Assembly (NCBI RefSeq): GCF_051020975.1
Contig: NC_135038.1
Span: forward strand, 10,290,001-10,354,000
Length of the DNA: 64,000 nt
Direction: 5' to 3'
Source: Osmia lignaria lignaria
Taxonomy: Eukaryota; Arthropoda; Insecta; Hymenoptera; Megachilidae
Below the pieces are notes generated by a model. The model was not told the DNA's origin and did not search any database. It was given only the letters and a program-made list of their open reading frames with translations. Made by a program: the position numbers and the translations under genes. This document shows positions 23,701-35,700 of this stretch, in pieces. Positions within the stretch are counted from its first letter, which is position 1; every line of letters begins with the position of its first letter.

Positions 23701-26700
23701 AGGATGTTCAGGCAAGGCTCCGCGACGAGGTGGATCGTTATTTGGAAGAAGAAAACGGGAAAATCTCTTACGAATCCTTGTCGAAGATGAAATACATGGA
23801 CATGGTGATATCAGAGACACTTAGGCTTTATCCTCCGTCGTTGTTAACAGATAGAACTTGCGTGAAAAAGTTAGAACTACCTCCAGCTAGGGATGGTTAC
23901 GATGGTGTGACTATAAATCCAGGTGAAAGCGTTTGGATTCCTATTTTTGCGATCCATAGAGATCCGAAATATTTTCCAGATCCGGAGAAGTTTGATCCGG
24001 AACGTTTCAACGATGAAAATAAAAATAATATTGTTCCTTATACATACATACCATTCGGTTTAGGACCTCGACAGTGTATTGGAAATAGGTTCGCGTTGAT
24101 GGAGGTAAAACTTTTGATGGTTCATTTATTGCAGAAATTCGTGATCAAACCTAACGAAAAGACGTCGATTCCTCTTGTGTTTAAGAAGTCTAGTTTTACA
24201 TTGATTCCGAAAGATGGGTTTTGGATTAGTTTCGAGAAAAGGGAATATTAGATTCGTCGTTATTGTTTATGTATTTTATAGTTTATATTTTATTGTTGAG
24301 AAAGATGAATAAAGAAGACGAGGTTTTATTCGATTTGAATAATAAAATGGAAAAAAATTGTGCAAATCTTAAAAGATTTTTGAATTTGATTGCAAGTGAT
24401 GTTTTATATTTTCCTATTCTTTTTTCGTATTCCATATGCATTGAATTTAGATCACTTTCTGTTCTATTTTCTTATACACTGAGCAAACTGTTGAATCGAT
24501 AGACTTCATTTTACGATACAATTTATTGTGTCATACGCAATTACTTTCATGAAATTCTTTTACAGTTTGTTAACCAGTTTTATGTCGAGTAAAAGAATGA
24601 TAAACTGTTGGTTCGTTTCCAAATAAATCAAAACTTGTACCAAAATTCTTTTTCCTTTTCGCGTTGCAAAGTCCAGATTTTTGAAACATTCCGCATTTAA
24701 AAAGAATCTAATAGAAATCAGGATAATTTTTTAAAATCATTTTAAAAATACTTTTCTTTTTAATAAAAATTGAAATAATCTAAACACACACGGTTGCTCA
24801 GAATACAGACGCAATTTTAACTTGATGAAGATCAAAAGTTATGGAACAATTACATAATAGAACCACTTGATGAGAAGGAGCCAATACCAGTTTCATTTTC
24901 ACTTAGGAGAAATTTTAAATTAGAATTCGTCCACGGAAGATTAATTCTATTTTCTTCTAAAAAAGTAGCGAAGTGAAACTTCACCTATCAATATTACTTT
25001 CTTTTAAAAAACTTTGTTTTATATCTTCATTAATAAATGGTCGCATACTTTTAGTTGGTAGTGTAGTTGCTTCTTACTGAATGCCTCCTATTAATAGACT
25101 ACTTTAAACGAAGGTCATAAATTTTCTATTATTTATTTATAGATCATTATTTTTCTTTACGATTAAATATTACTTAATCTTATTTGGAATGAATTTCAAA
25201 TTTTGAATCAAGTTCATCAACCAAGGAAGCCCTGAAAAGTTTGATAGCCCTGGGCCATAGAAATCTTAATCCGGTCCTGGCTCAAACATTTACATGGCAT
25301 GCACATTGTCCATGAAATGCGAATAAAATTTTATAGAAACATTCTCGAAAATAAAAATCATGTAATAATATGAAGTCCTAATCGCTAATCGAGGTCTTCT
25401 AGTCATAATCGTTTCACGTAGCGCACGATCGATGCAGTCGCGTATTTCCTCTCTCATTCTCTCATTCTACTTCTCTTATTCGCACAACGATAATTCCGTC
25501 GTATTTATAAAGATGTAGCTCTGAACTGGTAGCTATTCGCGTGCGTGACTTATCATGGAGATCCTCGTGACTTGTTCAGCGTTCACAATATTAGCGATCA
25601 CGTTGATCGCTATAATTCTCGCGAAATTAATTACGGTGATATATCGAAAGCAGACGTACTGGAAGAGCAGACGGGTGCCTTACATCAGGTCCGTCCCAGT
25701 ACTCGGTGTTATGTGGAAGTTCTTTTTTCGCCGAATCACAATTCTGGAACTCAGTGGCGAAATGTACAACTCTTATCCGAACGCGAGATACGTGGGATTC
25801 ATCAACGCCATTTTTCCGGCCGTGTTGATCCGTGACCCTGACTTAATTCGAGACGTAGCCGTGAAGTATTTCGACCACTTTACAGACCGTTACAATTTCG
25901 TCAATGAAGAAATCGAGCCTATGTTCGGGAAGAGTTTGCCCCTGTTACGCGGTGAACGTTGGAAGGAGATGAGGAACATTCTCAGTCCGTCTTTCACGGC
26001 AAGTAAAATGAGATTCATGTTCGAGCTTGTATCGAAATGTTCCCGAGACTTCGTGGATTATTTCGTCGAGCATCCGGAGTATACTTCGTTCATAGAAGCC
26101 AAAGACGCCTTCGCTAGGTACACCAATGACGTGATATTCACCGTAGCTTTTGGAATAAACGTGAATTCGTTGAAGGATCGGGAGAACGAGTACTTCGTCC
26201 GAGGGAAAACGATCTTCAACGATATATTTGGGAGCATCTTTAAAGTGTTAATCATAAACACGTGTCCAGCTTTCGCGAAGATGATCGGAATGAAGATTGT
26301 CTCACCTGCGACCACGAGTCTCTTTCGCAGAACAATTTCGGATGCTCTGAAGGCGCGTCGCGAACAGGGCATCGTTAGACCGGATATGCTGCATCTTTTG
26401 ATGCAGGCTAAAGCAAAGGATTCCGAGACAGAATTGACCGTCGACGATATCATTTCTCAGGCATTCACCTTCTTCTTGGCTGGCTTCGATTCATCTTCTA
26501 CCATGATGGGTTTCATGGTGTACGAACTGGCATTGAATCCAGATATTCAAGAGAAGCTTCGTAACGAAGTGGATCAGTATTTTGACGAGACTAATGGAGA
26601 AATTAATTACGAGACCCTCTCGAAAATGGACTACATGGATATGGTTGTATCGGAGACTAATAGGAAGCATACTTTCTCGGTCTTTGTTGATCGAGTTTGC

Positions 26701-29700
26701 ACGCAAGAATTCGAATTACCTCCAGCAGAGCCTGGTTACAACAGCGTTACTATTAAGCCCGGTGATTGTGTATGGTTTCCTAATTATGCATTGAATCATG
26801 ATCCAAAATATTTCCCGGATCCAGAGAAATTCGATCCGGAAAGATTTAACGAAGAGAATAAAGGGAATATTCTTCCTTATACTTATCTTCCATTTGGAGT
26901 TGGACCTCGACAGTGTATTGGCAATAGGTTCGCGTTGATGGAGATAAAAATTTTGATGGTTCATTTATTGCGGAAATTTGTAATCAAACCTAACGAAAAG
27001 ACTCCGATTCCTCTTGTATTTAAAAAGGCTAATTTTGCATCGGTTCCGGTAGATGGATGGTGGTTCAGTTTGGAGAAAAGGAAATTTTAAATTTATTATT
27101 CATCGTTGTTTTTCTCTATAAAAATATTTAAATGTCTTCTTTATTTTATTTTTAGTATATCTCGATGATAAATGTGTTCAAAAACAAAGAAATTTAATTT
27201 TACTATCTAAGGCATGGCTGTTTGTGCTTCAGTTAGGAAAAATAATTTCTGCTGGCAGATATTTTTTAAATATTTCTTCAAAGTATTATAGTATTGTAAC
27301 TTTTATAAAGTATTTTGAAATTTATCTACACTTTGAAATTGAAACTGGGTAAAATAATAGAATACGAATAAAAAGAATATATCTACAAAGACAGAATTGC
27401 GTTTTATTAATCATTGAAAATTAAAATAATTCTATTTCAAACTATTTTTTTATTACAATAACAGCTACGCGTAGGAAAAGTTGCTAATTTCTATAATTTA
27501 AAATAAAAAATTTGAAATCCATTATTTTGGTGACAAATAAATCCATCACTTATATTATCAAAAATTCTTCTACTTATAAATTCTCCAAGATCAAATTTCT
27601 TGGGAACAAAAATGTTATCTAATAAATCTTCACAAATTCAATTCAAAGGAAACACTTCTTCGCTATACAAAATATAATTCAATTGTTTCACAAAAGAGTC
27701 TCCAAATAGAATCTCGTAGTGTTTACGAATTCCACATTGATCTCCATCGACGAGCAGTGATTTGCAATTTATTTGCAGGAACACCGACGAAGAACAACGC
27801 AGTTTGTTCAAGTGATTTACGTAACGGGCCTTCCACTCCCTCCTTCTCTGTTGCTCGTCCAACGATAAAACCCGTATACGTATTCGTCCATACTTATAAC
27901 ATTCCTCCTAGTTACCGGATAGAGTCCGTTCGTAATCCATCCTCCGCGGCAATGGAGTCGGTGTCGTTTTCTTTTTCACTGAAACTGTTGGTGCTCGCAT
28001 TTTTAATCATCGGTTTGGCGAAGCTTATTTCCATCGTCTACATCCAGCACACATATTGGAAAAAAAGGAATGCTCCCTATATCAAAGGGATGCCAGTGTT
28101 CGGTTCCTCGTGGAGGCTGTTCCTTCGTCGAATATCCTTCCCGGACTGCTGCAAATTCATCTACAATTATTACCCGAATCTTCGATACGTGTGTGTGATG
28201 GATTTCTCGACACCTGGTGTGGTGATTCGCGATCCAGTATTGATCAGAGAAATAGCAATCAAGAACTTCGAACACTTCCCTGATCACCAGAGCTTCATCA
28301 ACGAAAAGATCGATCCAATTTTTGGCAAAAATGTATTCTCCTTAAGAGGCGAACGTTGGAAAGAGATGAGAAGTACCTTGAGCCCATCTTTCACCGCCAG
28401 TAAAATGAGATTCATTTTTGAATTGGTCTCCAAGTGTTCTCAAGAATTCGTCAATTATCTCTACAATCATCCGGAGTTTTCTTCATCGATTGAGGCTAAA
28501 GATGCATTCACAAGGTACACAAATGACACCATTGCTACCGTTGCTTTTGGGATCAGTGTGAATTCCTTAAGGGACCGCGAGAACGAATTCTACAAGAAAG
28601 GAGCCGATGCTACCAACTTCGGTGGTTTGTTCCGATTGATGAAGTTCCTGTTGTTCCGTATGAATCCACGATTGACCAGGATGGCTGGATTCTCGTTCCT
28701 TTCCCGTGACACGGCCAGTTTCTTCAAAAGAGTCGTCTTCGAGACGGTGAAGGTACGGGACGAGCAAAATATAGTTCGACCAGATATGATTCACCTTCTG
28801 ATGGAGGCTAGAGATAAGGAGAAGCTGGTATCCCGTCAGATGACTATCGACGATATCACAGCTCAAGCGTTCATCTTTTTCTTGGCTGGTTTCGATACAT
28901 CTTCAACATTGATGTGTTACATTGTCCACGAATTGGCGATTAATCCGGATATTCAAGAGAAGCTTCGTCAAGAAATTGATCGCTATATGCAGGAAGGAAA
29001 TGGAGAAATATCCTATGAAGCTTTGTCCAGAATGAAGTACATGGAAATGGTGACCTCGGAGGCACTTAGGAAGTATCCTCCATTGGTTCTCATTGATAGA
29101 TTGTGTGCAAGGAAGTTTCAATTACCTCCAGCTGGACCTGGTTATAATAGTGTTACTGTGCATCCTGATAACGTCGTCCTGTTTCCTGTGTACGCGTTGC
29201 ATCATGATCCAAAATGTTTTCCTGAACCCGAAAAGTTTGATCCTGAACGTTTCAGTGACGAGAACAAGGATAAAATTGATCCTTATACTTATTTGCCTTT
29301 TGGACTTGGACCTCGAAAGTGTATTGGCAATCGTTTTGCTTTAATGGAGACTAAGATTTTGATAGCTCATCTTCTGCACAGGTTTTACTTAAAGTGTACT
29401 GAAAAGACTAAAATACAGATTGAATTTAGTAAGAAGAATTTTTCTATAACACCAGATGGTGGATTTTGGATTGGTTTAGAAAAAAGGATCGTTTAATTGA
29501 CTTATCGATGTTTCATTGTCTTTTTGATATCTCGAAAATAATTCTTTTTAATTTAGCTAATTAATGTGTGTGTAGTGTATTTGTAAATGAAGAGGATAAT
29601 GGTTTTTGTATGTTGTTTTTGTATTATGAAATGTAAGGAAAATTATTATTTATCTATATTAGATCTGTTTATAAATAATAATTGTTGAATGTGGAACAAA

Positions 29701-32700
29701 AAGAACTCTATAACTATGTTTTTTCTACAAAGAAATATAATTTTCTTTCTTCCTGGAATAGGTTTATTATCGTCAATAATTTCTTATGAAAAAGTTGTAC
29801 TTTGACTTTGTTTCGATATATCTTCATTAACTGTGTGATGTTTGTGTCAAAAGTATGTAACAAGTTCGTGATTCTGTTAATCGGATGATACTATTTTTAT
29901 TTTCGCTTTATACTTTATTCGTATCAGTATCTTAACGTAATGATAATTAATTATGTAACAATTTATCTGCATTGGGAACTGTATCCTTTTCTTACACTTT
30001 GGAACAGGTTTTTCTCGATTATATTATTGATTATATATTGAATGAACTTTAACTGTTATGTATCAGTTATCTTTAGCTCGGTTAGTGACTTTGATGAAAT
30101 TATTTTTACATTCGTATAAAAACATTCATACCAAAGTCTAATGATCTTCAGACTACTTTTAAATAGACGGTAATTATCATTGGTTTGTTAGAAAAAAATA
30201 GATGTATTAATAAAGTATTATAATAAATATTTTGAAATTCAGGGAGACTGATTAGTTTCTTTGGTTAAGAATTTTTATTGGGTCATTTGAAAAATTTCCA
30301 GTAAAATTTAGTGATATTTTCAAGGTAAAATCTTCGCATTTAATTTCATGACATAAAACTTCTACACAATTATATTTATGGGGCATCAAATTGAAGCTTG
30401 AGATTTAATAAAAATAATTACATAAGTGTTTCATCAGTATTCTTAATACAAAATGGGTGGTACTTGATCGTAAGGAACAATACATAATAATAACAGTAAA
30501 TTACAAATTGATTGATTATTTATTCTAATCAGGGACCCGCTATTTTGTTCATAATCTTCATTAGACTTTCACCTTTAAATTGATATGACACAAGTACTGT
30601 TTTGCATTACTTTTAAATCATGAAATCATTAATGTTATTAGACAGTGGCAGCTTACCAGTTATAGCAGACAATGGTCGATTTCGAAACGTATGAGGTCAG
30701 ACATAATTTCATGACATAAAAGTAGTGCAAAATAGCACTTGTGGCGCATCAATTTAAAGATTGAGATCTGAAGAAAATGACTGCGTGAACATTTGGTCAA
30801 TATTCCTAACAGAAAACTTGTGTTTTTCTAATTTCTCAATGTAAACACTAAGAACTTTCTGAATCCAGGTCAATGCTGTGTTTTATTTGTAAGGTGGAGT
30901 AAGTTTCATTCCTTTTGGTGATATGGAAAATCGTTTGACCTACACAGATAAATTTCTTCTCGGTTAATGTTTACAGTGTCATAGTGAGTAATTCATTACC
31001 GTAATAGCGGTAACCTCCAATCAAGTACGTACGATACCAAACCGGTTTATCTAATCGCACAGAGCATTAGATTTGTTTGTTCATGCAAGGTTTAATCGTG
31101 TTCCTATCGTGTCAACATTTTTTTCTTCCGTATCACGTTGTTTTGTTTACCTTGAAAATGTCGTTGCAATTTTTTTTTCATTCTATGCAACTGTCATTTC
31201 CAAGGAATTAGTTTGAACAGTTGATATCGATGCGATTAGAAATCTATAAATGTTCGATTTTTCTTATCAATGACTAGATATACTAAAGATACTCTTAATA
31301 ATATTGACAAAGAAAAAGAAATATTATTATTTTTTTACTCGTTTGTTAATGTCAACGTTAGAAATAGAAACCAAGGAAGTTCAATGACCTGTAAGTATTT
31401 TTAGTCGTTTCTCTTAATAGGTGTGGCCTAATCAGTGAATCAATAGTAACTAGAAAATTATCATCAATCTTTATTCCTTTTATCATTTAAGAGCGTATGT
31501 TTCAAAGAATACCTGTCATAAATTAATCAAATGGGCATAATAATCCAGAGTTATGAAAGTCGTAATTGAAAAGGAAATAAAATCATTCTTATTTGCAATA
31601 TCATTAGAATACCAGTACTATTTTTTTTTTTAACTCCTAATTACCAGAGTTACCGAAGGGGAAGGGTGAGAATCCGGGCATCACCATTTTTCCTGGGGAA
31701 GTCTGTTTTGTTCGTGGCTGTACTACAAAAACTTTTCCCTATATAATATTTAAAAAAGAAAGGAACGAAAAATAGCAAGCTCTTTGTTTTCAATTTTAAT
31801 TTACAATATCCATATATAGAAATAAAAAAACAGGTACATTTAACTTGTTACGCAGGTGGGAATCAGAGGTTTTAGTTTAATGAAAATAAAATAGACACGT
31901 TGGCACGCATGAAAAAATAATTTCATGACACGATTTGCAGGGTTGGGGAACTTTAGATTATATAGGACAAGATGGAGGAGCCGGGAGTTTTAATAAGCAG
32001 TGGGAGCGGTTTTAGTGGGTGATATCTTGAAATCTAAAATTCATTAAATCGAAACAGCAAGGTTGTGACGGAAATTTGCAAACGGCGATCCTTGAGCTGT
32101 TATAAAGAAGAGCAGACATGCGTCGTCATTTGGGAATTGCTCAACTTCTTAATTGCATTGCCGTGCCTCAACTAAGTTATAGAAGAAAGTACCTTTATGA
32201 AAGTTTATTAGTTATCCTTGAATAATTGAGTACTTCACCTGCACTTTCTTTACTGACCCAAAGATTTCATTTTTTCTAATACTCTAAAAATGTTTGAAAG
32301 TTTAGTCGTTCTCAGACATATTTTATGTACAAATTAAAATTAAAATTAAAAATCCAAAGCACGGGACAGTGAATAATAAAAAGAAAGCGAATGGAAATAA
32401 ATTAATGAAAGATTGTATATGGATCGAGTGTAGGAAGAAAAGCGAAATCCTGTCTTTCCCCCCGTTTCAAGGCGTCGATCGAAACTTCTCTAGAACTTAA
32501 ATCGAGATCGAGGAAGTTTTGAAATTAATTCTTATTGAGCTTTGAACCGACTCGTCGAACACGACACGATTTCTTCACGGCCCTCAACTTGTGTAATAAC
32601 CTTTCGCTGGAAAACTTTTCGTCACGGAGCATCTAATAAATATTAAATTCGAACCGTTCGTCGTCGAGCATAACGATTTCGATACAATATCGTGTCCTCT

Positions 32701-35700
32701 TGCATTTATATCATATAATGATGCAATATTTCATTAATGAAATTCAGAAATTCATTATAGAAAGATGATGAATTTAATTATAAAAGTGATTGTAACAAGT
32801 ATTTTAATTTTTTCAAGACTACGATTGATTAGATATGGACCGCACGAATACCTTTTCTGATTTTTCAGGAAATATACTTCTTTTCTCTTTGTTTCAGTGG
32901 ATCTACTTCAAATGTTGGAGTTCAACTTAACGGTAACGTTTCCTGCTGCATCTTTGCTCACGGTGATTCTCGCACTTGTTGGTAAGTCGTATAAGTTTTA
33001 TTTTACCTAAGAAACCTAATAAATTAAATTTACTAGCGTTTTTATGAATGTCCATTTGTTTTTTATCGATGTGCAATGAAACTGCAATTGATACAAATTA
33101 TCACATTACATAAAAATGAATTAGAGCCTAATAATATGAAGTACCATTTATCAAAGTTACAAATATGTGATAGCGACTATCAAAGTGCTAAAATTAAAAA
33201 AAAAAAAAATGTAAGTTACTGCAATGTGGTACATATATTATTTAAGGAACAGAATCGATGAAAAGTAAAAGGTATAAACGTTGAGTTCGGTTAGCAATGG
33301 TGTTTGAAAGTCGAGCACGTGTCAGGGTAGCGAAGTTGCAAAATATTAAAGGCTTTTTACTAAATCAGAGCCTCTCTCGGTTTCGTTCCCCCGCTGATAC
33401 GATGTTAGCTCAGTTACAAAGCTGATTGGCCGGGACGGTTAACCCAGGATTCTGCATAAATTTCTGATGAAGGCGCAACAGTTGGGTAACCCGCTCGGAG
33501 CCCATTTAGTAACGGTGGCGGCGTCGGTGGTTTCCCTACCACCGCGACGCCCATTTCCATTTCAACCTGAATCTCCTCTTCACGCTTCGCATGTCCGTCA
33601 GCGCCATCCAATTGACCTGTGTGAAGTGTGATATCGCTAATCCTTTTGGAATTTTGTCCAACGATATTTAAAATCATTCATCAATCAATTTTTTAAATTA
33701 ACAGAGTACTCAGGACCGGGCTAAAATTTTCTGGGCTCGGCGCTATTAAACCTCTGACCGGCCTCTTAATAAATGGAAGAATGTAGTGTCTTTGAATTAC
33801 TATACAAAATGTAATAATAAAAAAGGAATGACTACTTTCTCTTAGAATTTTGTTTCGCTAGGAAATTGGAGACCATGTCTCGGGCGTTAGAATTTAAATT
33901 AGTCTCGTCAAACGGTCGATATCAATCGGTGAATTGCTCTTTCAATATTCACGAAATCGATGCTGAAGTGTATAGGAGGATGGTCAATTTTCTTGAGAAA
34001 CGATCGAGGTTTATAGCGTCTTGCAGGGCCACCAGTTGCACGGTATTCGAGGAAAATGGCAACAGGAGTGGTAAATTTCCGGATTCGTGCTCGTGAGGAT
34101 CGCGGCCGCACACGTGTGGGTTATATTGGGTTTACCGGTGGATGTAGAAGAAGGAAAGGAAGCCTTAGGGAAGTTGTTATCTGGAGTAATGGGTTCCGGT
34201 TCCTGTGTCGCTTCCTGCCCTTCATCCGTCATCCTGCAGTTCTCTCTGGCGAGTACTTTCACGATTTCTCTGCCCTCGCCTCCTAGTCCTCTGTTCCCCT
34301 GCTATCCACCCACCATATTTTCCGCTCCTTTCTTCTCCGCTTTTCGCGAGAACGCTATCACGTTTCCTGCGACGATAAATACTGGAAAAAAGCCTGTTCC
34401 ATTGATATACGTAAGACGAAATTATCATTTTACCATGCCCGTTATTCCTATTGGAGCTTTTTGTAAGAATGCATTTGAAGGATTATAATATCTGTACCAG
34501 AGAAATGATAAGATCGCTTTAAAAAAAAAATTGTTTCATCCATTTTTCTTCGTTATCGTTGATGGGGCAGTTACCATTTTACATTTTTTGGTACCCTTTG
34601 TTGCGTCCACGATTTTATCAGGATACACTGTATCATCGGCCTGAGTTCACGTGAAATCGAGCACGCGTCGTACGGCATTTGGCGTCGGGAAACAACCAGG
34701 AAGACGATTTTGCATAATGGAACGTCAAAGAACGGAATCACTGGCGCCCCGGCGCATCAGTGACGCATGATCGACCGCCTAACATGCTGTAAACACATTT
34801 TCAGGGACGGTCAGAACATGTTGAACTCGCTGCTGTTTCGTTTATCTGCTTACGACCCCGTCGAAACAACTTCGCTTCTATCCGTATCAGGGCGTAATCA
34901 TCTAGCCAGACGTTTTTAACACGTTCCATCAAGAAATTTAAAGTTTATGATAAATATGTAAAGATAGACAGTTCAGGGAGGTCTGAATCCCCTTTCGTTT
35001 CCAACGACTTAATTTGAGAATAATCAGCAAATTACTGATAATTGCAATTATATTGTGCAGTCCATTTGTCTATGCGAAGCTGTTTGTTTCATCGTCGTAT
35101 TTTGACATTTACGATTCACCGAGGCATCTACTATGCAAATTATATAGCAGTCAGATTACGATCAAAGGGGGTAGGAAGAGAGAAAATCGGTGTACTAGCA
35201 TGTTTGCTTTACCTGGAACATATGCAGATACATTGTACACGTGTTTCAAGGTATGCGAACACGAGCTGATCAATGACGGTCTCTATGTTGATTCAGCTAT
35301 CTAACCCTAACAACTTGCTTTGCAACTATTGCTCAACTCCCAGATTCCATGGAGCATTTCCGCCGGATTCGGATAGATGAGATGCCACCTAGTTACACGT
35401 ATAGACGGCAAATCTGCTTTCATAAGCTCGCGCTAGCTGCGCCTCGTGTTCCATGATATTATTAAACTATCAGTCACGAATGCAACAAATTTCAGCCAAC
35501 GTCAAAGTGGCAGGCGTACACTCGGTTAGAAAATTTCACCGCAGGATATTCGTCTGTAATAAAAATTTTTTATCAATCATCACTTTCGATTATTTCTTTT
35601 ATAAATTAAAAGAACGGAAAAGAGTCAAGTTGTTTAAATGAAAAAATGAAGGATAGAATTTCAAAATGAAATTAGAAATTCTATATTTATTAGAAGTTAA

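Noticed and set aside
27757..27951. N-terminal 65-codon extension of P450 gene 3
   Set aside because: It is in frame but polar and Ser/Pro-rich, it would displace the membrane anchor from the N-terminus, and genes 1 and 2 begin at the equivalent of the internal ATG.
35014..35304. 96-codon plus frame with a signal-peptide-like start and four later cysteines
   Set aside because: The frame opens with TTG and has no ATG before the hydrophobic segment, and no acceptor that would supply an upstream start was seen.
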